Virus record (IMG/VR): IMGVR_UViG_3300025147_000044 | Coordinates: 1-22,908 of that record | Source: a virus | Reading direction: 5' to 3' (one strand) | DNA: 22,908 nt | Shown: one piece after another, positions 5,152 to 12,738 of the stretch | Layout of the letters: every line of letters starts with the position of its first letter | Position numbering within the stretch: position 1 is the stretch's first letter | Notes under the pieces: generated by a model | The model's database searches: none | Told to the model about the DNA's origin: nothing | The model's input: only the letters and a program-made list of their open reading frames with translations | Position numbers and translations under genes: made by a program

Positions 5152-5166
5152 GAAGGGATGAAGAAA

Positions 5167-5367
5167 ATGGAAAACTTAAGTTTTGAAAAGCAATTAGAAG
5201 TAGGATCCCAGATATTTAATGCAAACCGGAAACATTTACGATATATGAATAGAATCAGTGCAAGATTAACGCAACCTGAATGGATGGCAATGTTTGATAG
5301 AAATAAGAACATCATGAAAATGTACATAGACTATATGAAAAATATAAGCACAGAAGGAGGAAAATAA
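5167..5367 (+). CDS. Small accessory protein, 66 aa, unknown function
   Basis: I chose ATG at 5167 because GAAGGG (5152-5157) lies 9 bases upstream. The upstream in-frame GTG at 5131 has no ribosome binding site, and ATG 5158 directly touches the GAAGGG. The protein begins MENLSFEKQLEVGSQIFNAN and is mostly helical and charged, with several methionines near the C-terminus. It has no signal peptide or recognised domain. Its stop codon is one base before the start of the AbrB-like gene, whose ribosome binding site GGAGG lies within its last codons, so the two are translationally coupled. A partner role for the AbrB-like protein is plausible but not shown. Confidence 0.7.
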   Translation: MENLSFEKQLEVGSQIFNANRKHLRYMNRISARLTQPEWMAMFDRNKNIMKMYIDYMKNISTEGGK

Positions 5368-5368
5368 C

Positions 5369-5815
5369 ATGAAAAGAACCGCAAAAGTATCAGTCACCAA
5401 TCCAGGAGGGAATGCCTCAAAAGGATCCCTCCGATATACTCTTACACTTCCCCCGATTATGATGCAAGAATTAGGGATAACCCCTGAAGATAGAGACATA
5501 GTAATTACCCTAGAAGATAATAAAATAATCATAGAAAAAGGAGAAGCAGAAATGGAGATCAAGAGATTTACAGGGATTAAGCAGGCGGTAGGGCATTTTA
5601 ATAATCATCAAGGACATGCGGAAATCATGTTAGATAAGGAGTCTGGTAAAGTGTGGTGTGATGTATTTGCAAGCGGAAATGAGTGGAAAGAATATCACGA
5701 TCATAGCGTTGTCAGATTGATGTCAAAGGCTACTGTAAGCATGTGGGAAAGAGATGATAAGACAAGCATGAGAGAAATCAACGAGAAAGCGGAAGAAATG
5801 ATGAAAACCGAATAA
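5369..5815 (+). CDS. AbrB/SpoVT-like DNA-binding protein with unknown C-terminal domain
   Basis: This 148-residue protein has an N-terminal AbrB-like swapped-hairpin domain at about residues 6-58, with GSLRYTLTLPPIMMQELGIT followed by the DRDIVITLEDNKIIIEK strands. Residues about 62-148 form a separate part with Trp and His residues (KVWCDVFASGNEWKEYHDHS) and a helical acidic tail, which I cannot assign. AbrB-fold proteins serve as transition-state regulators or as antitoxins. The gene follows the 66-residue gene by one base, ends the operon, and converges on the amidase gene across a terminator. It may regulate its own promoter through the palindrome at 4890-4904. No cognate toxin family is recognised among the neighbours. 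Confidence 0.8.
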   Translation: MKRTAKVSVTNPGGNASKGSLRYTLTLPPIMMQELGITPEDRDIVITLEDNKIIIEKGEAEMEIKRFTGIKQAVGHFNNHQGHAEIMLDKESGKVWCDVFASGNEWKEYHDHSVVRLMSKATVSMWERDDKTSMREINEKAEEMMKTE

Positions 5816-5825
5816 TAGGCAAATA

Positions 5826-5858
5826 AAAAAAGGCACCTCAATTAAGAGATGCCTTTTT
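5826..5858. terminator. Bidirectional terminator between accessory and late operons
   Basis: An A-rich then GGCACCTC left arm pairs with GAGATGCC then T-rich right arm (one mismatch, loop AATTAA). It has A and T runs on both sides, so it works in both directions. It lies between the convergent AbrB-like gene and the amidase, ending both transcripts. Confidence 0.85.
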
Positions 5859-5860
5859 GC

Positions 5861-6970
5861 TTACTTCAATTTTATGTATTGTGCTGACACCCATCCTTGG
5901 TTAGGACCCCAGGCTACCTTATACCAGCCCGGCTTAGATTCCATGATCCAGACCTCGGAACCATCTTCCAGGATGCCTATCTTCTTTCCATTGGCATCGT
6001 CCCGGACATTAAGATAAGGCTTGGCCATGACCGTTGCATACTGTACCTTTGGCGCAACGACTATTGGGACCGGCGCCTTGTCCATGCTAATCCAGTCAGC
6101 GGATACATACCCGGTAGGTGTTTCCCACCACCCCCTGTCAAGGCCGTACAAGGTCACTGGAGCGTCCTTATGTATGGTCTTGATAATTGCATTACCCGTG
6201 CCCGGTCCACTCCGTACGTTAAGCACTGAAGCTGTGACATAACCAGTCAATGCCTCTTTGAGATAGGCAGTGCTGCAGTATCCCACAACTCCATCATATT
6301 TTACTTTCGCCCATGCACCTGATACTGAGTAGATGGATACTTTCCTGAATTTAGGCATTGTAGCAAGTATTTTAAAGTTGGTACCAGGACCGTATCTGAC
6401 ATTTAGGTTTTCTGTGCATATCTTTTCTGCAATAGCTTTTTCCAGTGGAGCCACTACAGGCTTATCAATGGCCTTTTGTACATCTGATCTAAACATGTCC
6501 ATGGTGTATCCAAATTTACTCCACCAATGCCGGGGATCTCCGTGATTGGATCCTAATCCCGCAAGGTATGCCTCATAGTGTGCGATTACCCGATTGACTG
6601 GTATATTAAACTTCACACACCATTGAGCAACTTTTTTGATGGTATTGGCCAATACTTTACGGAAATAGACTTCTGAATGGTCCTTATCCTCGCACATTTC
6701 TATTTGTAGCGCATATCCATTTGCTTTACCGCCTACACCCCAAGCCCAAAAGTTTAATGGGAGAAGTTGCCAAAATTCAAGGTCATCGATAAAAGCGTGA
6801 ATGCCTACTTTACGATCTCCATTATTCCATCGTTTAAACCACTCCTTGGCCATTACACCAGGAGTGGCTGTAGAGTGGATGATGATCATAGTTGGAACAA
6901 TACTGATATTATTCTTAACATTCCAGATATAGCATAGATTGAAGATCATGTACTGTATGAATTCTTTCAT
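5861..6970 (-). CDS. Endolysin: N-acetylmuramoyl-L-alanine amidase with three SH3b domains
   Basis: This 369-residue endolysin has an N-terminal amidase-2 (PGRP-like) domain at about residues 25-165. Candidate zinc ligands are H32 (IIIHSTATP), H131 (VIAHYEA) and D145 (with H143) in the SNHGDPRHWW motif. Three SH3b-type wall-binding repeats follow at about 185-240, 242-295 and 310-369, each beginning with an L-N-V-R motif and ending with G-Y/W-(V/C)-S. It should cut the amide bond between muramic acid and the peptide stem during host lysis. There is no signal peptide, so export depends on the adjacent holin. AAGGAGG lies before the ATG, and the start is 2 bases from the holin stop. It is the last gene of the late operon. 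Confidence 0.93.
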   Translation of the reverse strand: MKEFIQYMIFNLCYIWNVKNNISIVPTMIIIHSTATPGVMAKEWFKRWNNGDRKVGIHAFIDDLEFWQLLPLNFWAWGVGGKANGYALQIEMCEDKDHSEVYFRKVLANTIKKVAQWCVKFNIPVNRVIAHYEAYLAGLGSNHGDPRHWWSKFGYTMDMFRSDVQKAIDKPVVAPLEKAIAEKICTENLNVRYGPGTNFKILATMPKFRKVSIYSVSGAWAKVKYDGVVGYCSTAYLKEALTGYVTASVLNVRSGPGTGNAIIKTIHKDAPVTLYGLDRGWWETPTGYVSADWISMDKAPVPIVVAPKVQYATVMAKPYLNVRDDANGKKIGILEDGSEVWIMESKPGWYKVAWGPNQGWVSAQYIKLK

Positions 6971-6972
6971 AA

Positions 6973-7479
6973 CTATTCCTCCTTGGAACTCGTAGCTGTA
7001 ACTGTTTCCTTAACTGATTCTGTAGTGATGCCGTCAATTGTTTCGGTAGTTGCCTGGTTTACAGTTCGTATAGTTGTAGGTTCTTTCTTCCCGCCCTCTT
7101 TTAATTGTAAGAGTACTTCTTTTAGTTTATCTGGAACTGGTACTCCTAATCTTGCAGCATTCTCTAGTATTGATATGCCTTCCATGCCTGCGTAAAATAA
7201 TATGGCTAGCATCCGGATTGTGCCTTGGGTTCCTGTTACATGGTCGATTCCCACGGCCACAGCTACGATTAATAGAATCATCATTTTTTTGAAGATTCCA
7301 TTGATCCCAACTTCACTTGACAACTCTTTGTCCTTTATTGCCCTCATGATGCCTGTTACGTAGTCAATCCCCATGAACAGCAAAAGAACGTAAATTGCCA
7401 TGTCCCAACCCCCTAAGAGTTCAACCACTAAAGTTCCACCTACGGCTATCATACTTGCTATCTTTTTGTCCCATGTCAT
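6973..7479 (-). CDS. Phage holin (TcdE/holin-4-1 type)
   Basis: This 168-residue protein has four hydrophobic segments at about residues 8-23, 26-45, 64-80 and 88-105, with GIDYVTGIMRAIKDKELSSE between the second and third, a hallmark of the toxin-secretion/lysis holin family. The C-terminal 45 residues are a Thr-, Glu- and Ser-rich hydrophilic tail. Holins of this family form membrane lesions that let the amidase reach the wall. An AAGGAG site precedes the ATG, and the gene sits just upstream of the amidase, completing a two-gene lysis cassette. The Thr-rich tail is longer than usual for the family and may modulate timing. Confidence 0.9.
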   Translation of the reverse strand: MTWDKKIASMIAVGGTLVVELLGGWDMAIYVLLLFMGIDYVTGIMRAIKDKELSSEVGINGIFKKMMILLIVAVAVGIDHVTGTQGTIRMLAILFYAGMEGISILENAARLGVPVPDKLKEVLLQLKEGGKKEPTTIRTVNQATTETIDGITTESVKETVTATSSKEE

Positions 7480-7504
7480 TTAAAATCACTCCTTATTTTT
7501 TGTA

Positions 7505-7531
7505 ATATAAAAGGACCCCTCGGCGGGATCC
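7505..7531 (-). terminator. Terminator between tail fibre and lysis genes
   Basis: On the minus strand GGATCCC pairs with GGGGTCC (one T-G pair) around a GCCGA loop and is followed by TTTTATATT. It would reduce readthrough from the tail genes into the holin-amidase cassette. No convincing separate promoter for the cassette was seen. Confidence 0.7.
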
Positions 7532-7575
7532 TCAGCATCATTTTATGTCATTAGGTTACTTCTCAATTCCTGCGG

Positions 7576-7604
7576 ATTGCTATATCAATTAAATTTATAG
7601 CAAT
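7576..7604. repeat. Inverted repeat over the tail-fibre stop codon
   Basis: ATTGCTATA (7576-7584) and TATAGCAAT (7596-7604) are a perfect 9-base inverted repeat with an 11-base AT-rich loop. The stop codon of the tail-fibre gene lies inside it. No T run follows, so it may protect the mRNA end or help termination at 7505-7531. Confidence 0.5.
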
Positions 7605-9319
7605 GCCCCAATCAACGTATTAGCAATATCGGTATGTCCTGCCAGTGTAGGATGAACGCCGTCCGCTATATATCCATAAACTTCATTGGCTAATTTTCCA
7701 CATCCCCATTTGCCATATAAATCAAGAAATGCACAGTTATTTAGTATGGATAAATCCGCCATCGCGTTGACATACTCCATTTGTTTTATCGGATTTGATG
7801 TATCGTCCGTCCTTGTTCCAACTGAAAATAATAAGCAATCGCCATATGTCAGTGCTTGTGTTATTGCGGCCTGTACTAAGTTTTTATAATCAGCTATCGG
7901 ATTTTGTCCACCGTAATCATTTGAAATAAGCGGTATAATAGTCAAAATTGGTGCGAAAGCCTTTGCGTTTCTCAAGCTGTGCGGATGAAACGCCGCTCCT
8001 GTCGCTAATCCAAACCTACCGATATTATTTACACGTATTCCGGCAGTTCCTTTTAGTGGGGTTATGCCATTTAGTATTGTTTGCGTAACATTTGTAATGG
8101 TAATAGTGTGTTCTCCGTCCACCAATCCGGTTTTGGTATACCATATACCCTGAGCATCCCCCTCGAAATATGTGCTGATAGTTTCAGATGCACCACCGTC
8201 AACGGAAATTTGAACATCCCCTGTCCACCACGTTTTTGTGAGCAATACTTTTACCCCTGTACCCTCAAATGTTATTGTTGCAGATTCGCCGGGAACATTG
8301 GTTGCAAGGGAATATGTATTTAATGAAAATCCTGAAATGCCTCCACCGTCAGCCCATGCACCATTCAATGTCCAATATAAAGATGGCTCTAAAAATGGGT
8401 ATCTACCCTCTATGAACCCACTCCCTACATCACCGTACAATGCTTTGATACGATCTTTAAATTGCGCTACAAACCCCTTTGTAATCCAATCAGGTATGGG
8501 CAATCCAGCCCCGTCAGCGTTGCTATCCCCATGTATTACAATGTCATAAATAACAGTGTTCCCGCTTTTTATATCAGCTAACGCTCTGCGCCATTTTCGT
8601 AAGCCGATAGCCGAATTAAACAGATAGTTACCATTAGACATCAATTGTGATTTAACCCATGAGATATTTGCTCCTATGCTGCCTTCGCCTTGCCTTGCAT
8701 CTATGATTTCTTGGGCAATTACTTCGCCCACTGGAACAGGTGTTGTGATGATGTCGTCAACTCGGTTCTGAACTGCCGCCAATGACGTATCAACGCCATC
8801 CAATCTAGCATCTAAATTTACCTTTCCACCTCGGGCATTTATTACCTCAGCATCTACAGTTACACCAGCGATAACTTCTTCAAACTCTTGCTTAAGGCTT
8901 CCAAATTCTCCTAAGGCTGCTTGCAATGCGCTATAGTCATTACTGGATACGATCACATCGGATTTATTAGATTTATACACCATGATCGAAAAAGTCATTG
9001 ACCGTACAAATTCAGTTCCTTGGTTGATCTCAAACTCGGCATACACGATGCCTGGAACAGCAAATACTTGACTCATGTTTTCGATGTAAAACTTTCCGCC
9101 CTCAAGCGTTGCTGCAATATAGCCATCAGTCCCGTCAGGTTTTTGAAACCACATTCGGATTGTCTCTGTTGATGGAGTGATGATCACACTGTTTTGCACC
9201 AGGGTAATTATTATCCCTCTCCCTGTATCGTCTGTTTTTCCCCAGGGTTCAAAGTCAAGGCGTTTCGATGCAAGGTCCCATTTAACCTTGGAGTAACTAT
9301 CTCTTAAGTTTATTGCCAT
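7595..9319 (-). CDS. BppU-SGNH tail fibre / baseplate esterase
   Basis: This 574-residue protein joins an N-terminal BppU-type baseplate-attachment domain (about 1-140) to a linker with the fibre-like motifs NARGGKVNLDARLD and DARQGEGSIGANI, and then an SGNH-hydrolase domain. The hydrolase shows the GDS motif with S266, a NDYG motif (block III), and the C-terminal DGVHP with D553 and H556 as the other catalytic residues. A beta-rich stretch at about 330-420 (GTGVKVLL..., ISVDGG) looks like an inserted carbohydrate-binding module. Such enzymes usually remove acetyl groups from surface sugars. As a late tail gene next to other baseplate proteins, it probably binds and trims host-surface glycan. 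AGGAGG lies upstream of the ATG. Confidence 0.88.
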   Translation of the reverse strand: MAINLRDSYSKVKWDLASKRLDFEPWGKTDDTGRGIIITLVQNSVIITPSTETIRMWFQKPDGTDGYIAATLEGGKFYIENMSQVFAVPGIVYAEFEINQGTEFVRSMTFSIMVYKSNKSDVIVSSNDYSALQAALGEFGSLKQEFEEVIAGVTVDAEVINARGGKVNLDARLDGVDTSLAAVQNRVDDIITTPVPVGEVIAQEIIDARQGEGSIGANISWVKSQLMSNGNYLFNSAIGLRKWRRALADIKSGNTVIYDIVIHGDSNADGAGLPIPDWITKGFVAQFKDRIKALYGDVGSGFIEGRYPFLEPSLYWTLNGAWADGGGISGFSLNTYSLATNVPGESATITFEGTGVKVLLTKTWWTGDVQISVDGGASETISTYFEGDAQGIWYTKTGLVDGEHTITITNVTQTILNGITPLKGTAGIRVNNIGRFGLATGAAFHPHSLRNAKAFAPILTIIPLISNDYGGQNPIADYKNLVQAAITQALTYGDCLLFSVGTRTDDTSNPIKQMEYVNAMADLSILNNCAFLDLYGKWGCGKLANEVYGYIADGVHPTLAGHTDIANTLIGALL

Positions 9320-9330
9320 ATCAATACCTC

Positions 9331-9684
9331 CTATATTCCTATGCTGTCATAGACAGGGATTTCAAATGTCGGTGAGCTTATAATCTTTCCATTCACCTCA
9401 AGCTCTAAGTCTGCTTGTACTCCATTGCTAACTTGATTTAGGATTAGATCATCTAATTCGATGTTAAATGCTCCATTAACGATGACAGCTGCAGTGGATT
9501 GAAATGTTCCATCTGCAGCTCTAAACCTGATTTTCAATGTTTCTGTTCCTGGTACTAGAATTATATTGTCTGCTGCTATGGTGACTCTTAGCCCTCTGCC
9601 TGTATCTGAACTCTTAGCCCAGAAACCACTAAGCACTGATCTATTCGTAATGTCCCAGATGATGCTTTTATAGTTTATGGCCAT
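9331..9684 (-). CDS. Stand-alone BppU-family baseplate protein
   Basis: This 117-residue protein consists of a single BppU N-terminal-type domain. It shares a clear pattern with the start of the next gene: M-A-I-N at the start, W-D near 10-11, D-T-G-R-G at residues 27-31, and P-G/S-T-E-T-(L/I)-(K/R) at 45-51. The two are therefore paralogues. BppU attaches receptor-binding proteins to the Dit/Tal core in lactococcal-type phages. Here one copy stands alone and the other is fused to the esterase. A GGAGGTGATGTAA site overlaps the stop of the preceding gene just before this ATG, so the two are translationally coupled. Confidence 0.85.
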   Translation of the reverse strand: MAINYKSIIWDITNRSVLSGFWAKSSDTGRGLRVTIAADNIILVPGTETLKIRFRAADGTFQSTAAVIVNGAFNIELDDLILNQVSNGVQADLELEVNGKIISSPTFEIPVYDSIGI

Positions 9685-10056
9685 TTACATCACCTCCGGA
9701 ATAATAGGTTCAAAGGTTAACGATGCGTTGTCGAGTTCTTCTTTCGGGATATACTTTAAGATCAATAACTGAAGGGCTGAATTTTCAACAAGCTTCACAA
9801 GGCTGACATTCTCCGGGTTTACCACACCATCCAAGACATAATCCTCGATGTCCTTAATTCCTGTGCTCAATCCTTTTACGATGGCCAGTCTTATCGTTTG
9901 CTCCGGGGTTAAACTTACATTTTCAATCACCACGTTTTGAAACTTAGAATTATCCAGATATGGGCTTTCATCCGTATCATAAGCCGTGTGTGTTTTTGTG
10001 TAGGTTATCTTTTTCGTGTGAGGTTTCCACTCACAGTTCTCATCTTGGTAAAACAT
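9685..10056 (-). CDS. Baseplate-module protein, unknown function
   Basis: This 123-residue protein begins MFYQDENCEWKPHTKKITYT and has a short aromatic and charged N-terminal region followed by a helical C-terminal part. No domain is recognised. The ATG is preceded by AGGAGG, and the stop abuts the BppU start. Its place between Tal and BppU, the usual site of small tail-tip accessory proteins, suggests a structural or assembly role in the baseplate. The sequence alone does not show whether it is in the virion. Confidence 0.75.
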   Translation of the reverse strand: MFYQDENCEWKPHTKKITYTKTHTAYDTDESPYLDNSKFQNVVIENVSLTPEQTIRLAIVKGLSTGIKDIEDYVLDGVVNPENVSLVKLVENSALQLLILKYIPKEELDNASLTFEPIIPEVM

Positions 10057-10065
10057 ATTTGCCTC

Positions 10066-12738
10066 CTATACATCCTTCGTTACCGTGACTCTAACTTCTA
10101 CAGCATCCAGGATTGCGTATCCGCTATTTAGGTTTCCGTTAAAAAATTTCAATGTTGCTCCACCGGACCCAAATACTGCCGCTGGAACTGTTGTCCACTC
10201 ACTCCAGATTCCTTGACCTATGGCATTGAATGCCTCTGAAGGAGAGAAGTTATAGGCCGTAGGAACTACACCTGCACTTGTTCCATGTGAGCTGTTCTTT
10301 CGTCTGACTCTCATTTCAACAATCACATTGTATCCACCCTGCCAGTAGTTATAGATATTAGATCCAAAAGTCATGACACCATCTTTCCAATAACTCATTC
10401 CGCTGTATCTACCTTGTGCTGCAGTAGCACCATAGTAGCTATCCACGCTTGCTGTATCGTGATTGACGGTATACATCGATGATGGGCCGAATACTGCCGT
10501 GAAGGTCTTAGCCGTTACCGGTGGCACGTTGAAAGTTGAAGCTGTTGGGTTTAAGGTTCCATGTATTGTTCCGAAATCTTCATAAGCCGGAGCATTCGGA
10601 GAAGTTCCCCATGTATGAATAACAGATCCATTTTGAGCAACTAGACCATTAGCTAATGCGTTTCCTCTTGTGTTTTTACATCGCCCTGTAGCTCCATCGG
10701 TCATGATAATACACCAATTCGCATTTACGATATCCACATTGTCACATTTGACCATTGCGCCTTGAGATCCTAATATTCCGGCTCCACCATTTACACCACA
10801 ATCAATATTTAGTGCCGTGATACTGACATAACTATTTTTTGCGATTATCGGCTCTGTGGTGGTTCTTTGTATTAAACCCATGCCATTAGTGCTTTGCAAA
10901 ACCACTAATATGGAGTTATCCTCTGAGGTAATATTTCCGTTTATCACTGCTGTATTTACAAAATCTAGTATTATCAGTCCGGCACCTGAATAGCCCTTGA
11001 TTGAAATTTCTTCGTTTATCGTTCCAAAAATATCAAAGTGTATATCTACACCGTTTAAGATTTTACGCCCTTTGAGGACTGTATTTAGTACATAATTCAC
11101 TGAGCTATAGGCACACCCCTCACCAATAGCATATGAAGCACCTTGATTAATAACACCTGGAATAACCGGACAGTCATAATCATCTGCTTCAAAGTAAGGG
11201 ATGACCGCTCCGGATTCTCCGAAGGCTGCAACTAACTTCTCTCCATCTTTTACCTGCAGGCCATTGTATTGCAAATCTGTATGTACGCTTGCAGTACCGC
11301 TTCCAATTTTAAATGTCTTATTGGAGAGATCTATCTCAAGAGTTCCGTCTATGCTTCTCAGCTTTCCAGTGGTGACTTCTCCAAGGTTTGCGCTTATGGC
11401 ACTTAGACTTTCAGTTAAAATAAACGATGCAACGATCTTTCCGTCCATAGTGATGGCGGTCGCATAAGGTCCATTGATCCCTGTAGAGCTGTAGCCAAAT
11501 CCATTGAGATTCGCTCTCCACAGCTTAGTAGCTGTAGCCGGGTCCTCTGTATCCATAATCAGGATTTCACCAGGTCGCTTTACAACATGTCCGCCTAAGG
11601 CGTTTGTCAATAGCGTTGTAGCTTCGTCTATGGCTTTCTCCAGGTCTGTTTTATTTAACGATATAACTGATGCCATATCATTTATCAAACCGTTGAGCTT
11701 AGTCAGAGCGTTTGCTGTGGTCTTAGTGAATGATCCTATCTCAACATCAGCATTCTTGCCTGTGAGCAGATCCTTTTTTATTCTAATTATCCTTGCTTTG
11801 TGATTAAGACCTAAATCTTTGTAGGTGCATTGGACTGTATCACCCAATCTGACTTTAACAAGGTTCTGGAATGCTTTATATTTTGTTGTATTCTCAAGCA
11901 ATATCAAATCAACTTTGATGTTTTTGACTGGTATATCGCATTGCGTATTCGTGTAATAGGCCAATGCTGCAGCCCTTAAAAGGACGATTGCAGCAGCTTC
12001 ATCGATATCATTATCAGCATCTACACCAATATCGAATTCCACTTCTTTAATGTGAGGGTCGGGAAATTCATTTAGGTGAGCACTATCAACATAAACCTCA
12101 GGAAGTTCAAGCCCGTCTTTGCCCTTAGGTCTCATACGAGTTATCAGACTGTCCCAGTCGCTTTCAATCACTACACCTTTGATGTTCTTTCCGTACTCAA
12201 TTGTAGCGCCATTGTCAGCCCCTATACGCCCCTTGATAGCTATCACATGATTATTAACCTCAAGTTCTCCACCCCATCTTGTTAGGATTGAATCAGAGCC
12301 TATGAGGCATTGCATTGGATTCTTGTTAATAAAATATTGTGTATTCACGGTTGCAATATCAGAGGATGCTGTGAAGGGATGAGGAAAATTAGTTCCGTTT
12401 AGGACATCCTGCATGGCACCTAAACAGTTCTTGTTTGTTGGTCTAACATCCCTTACTTCATTGCCTAATAAATCCCATACTCGATGCCTGCAATATATCG
12501 TGGATTCAGTGGCATTATCTATCACTTTGTAAATTCTGAAAGGTTGCTCATCCATATAGATAAGCCTTCCTTCCCTAATCAACTTCCATTTTTCAGCCTT
12601 GTCATGTTTGACATCAATTTCAGCAGTGTAGTACTTATTTAGGGCATTATCAGATTCTGCTCTGGTTACAATATTTGTGATATCACCTAAACCGAAGGAA
12701 CTGTAATCTATTGAATCGTGTTCAAATAGTTTGATCAT
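10066..12738 (-). CDS. Tail-associated protein (Tal/gp27-like) with beta-helix C-terminus
   Basis: This 890-residue protein starts at the ATG overlapping the Dit stop codon (TAATG), with a weak GGGGG site. The N-terminal third (about 1-350) is the Tal/prophage-tail domain that caps the tail tube (gp27/gp44-like, sometimes called endopeptidase tail). A helical linker follows at about 345-385. A conserved fibre segment (ILIMDT, then GFGYSSTGINGPYATAIT) lies at about 385-430. Residues about 510-720 are rich in N-G, V-I and short beta strands, like a right-handed beta-helix that can bind or cut polysaccharide. The last 150 residues (SMSYWKDG... EVRVTVT) look like a beta-sandwich. No protease motif was identified. 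It is the tail-tip centre, next to Dit. Confidence 0.85.
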   Translation of the reverse strand: MIKLFEHDSIDYSSFGLGDITNIVTRAESDNALNKYYTAEIDVKHDKAEKWKLIREGRLIYMDEQPFRIYKVIDNATESTIYCRHRVWDLLGNEVRDVRPTNKNCLGAMQDVLNGTNFPHPFTASSDIATVNTQYFINKNPMQCLIGSDSILTRWGGELEVNNHVIAIKGRIGADNGATIEYGKNIKGVVIESDWDSLITRMRPKGKDGLELPEVYVDSAHLNEFPDPHIKEVEFDIGVDADNDIDEAAAIVLLRAAALAYYTNTQCDIPVKNIKVDLILLENTTKYKAFQNLVKVRLGDTVQCTYKDLGLNHKARIIRIKKDLLTGKNADVEIGSFTKTTANALTKLNGLINDMASVISLNKTDLEKAIDEATTLLTNALGGHVVKRPGEILIMDTEDPATATKLWRANLNGFGYSSTGINGPYATAITMDGKIVASFILTESLSAISANLGEVTTGKLRSIDGTLEIDLSNKTFKIGSGTASVHTDLQYNGLQVKDGEKLVAAFGESGAVIPYFEADDYDCPVIPGVINQGASYAIGEGCAYSSVNYVLNTVLKGRKILNGVDIHFDIFGTINEEISIKGYSGAGLIILDFVNTAVINGNITSEDNSILVVLQSTNGMGLIQRTTTEPIIAKNSYVSITALNIDCGVNGGAGILGSQGAMVKCDNVDIVNANWCIIMTDGATGRCKNTRGNALANGLVAQNGSVIHTWGTSPNAPAYEDFGTIHGTLNPTASTFNVPPVTAKTFTAVFGPSSMYTVNHDTASVDSYYGATAAQGRYSGMSYWKDGVMTFGSNIYNYWQGGYNVIVEMRVRRKNSSHGTSAGVVPTAYNFSPSEAFNAIGQGIWSEWTTVPAAVFGSGGATLKFFNGNLNSGYAILDAVEVRVTVTKDV

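Noticed and set aside
4951-5400. Duplication of the start of the 55-residue gene and the AbrB-like gene (both begin MKRT)
   Set aside because: The similarity is limited to about four codons and then stops; chance is sufficient.
7505-7575. A separate promoter for the holin-amidase cassette
   Set aside because: TTGAGA and TAAAAT occur on the minus strand but with a spacer of only 15 bases and upstream of the terminator, so the evidence is weak.
10066-11200. Variable repeat of a diversity-generating retroelement in the tail-tip C-terminus
   Set aside because: No reverse transcriptase, template repeat or adenine-biased repeat pair was seen in the window.
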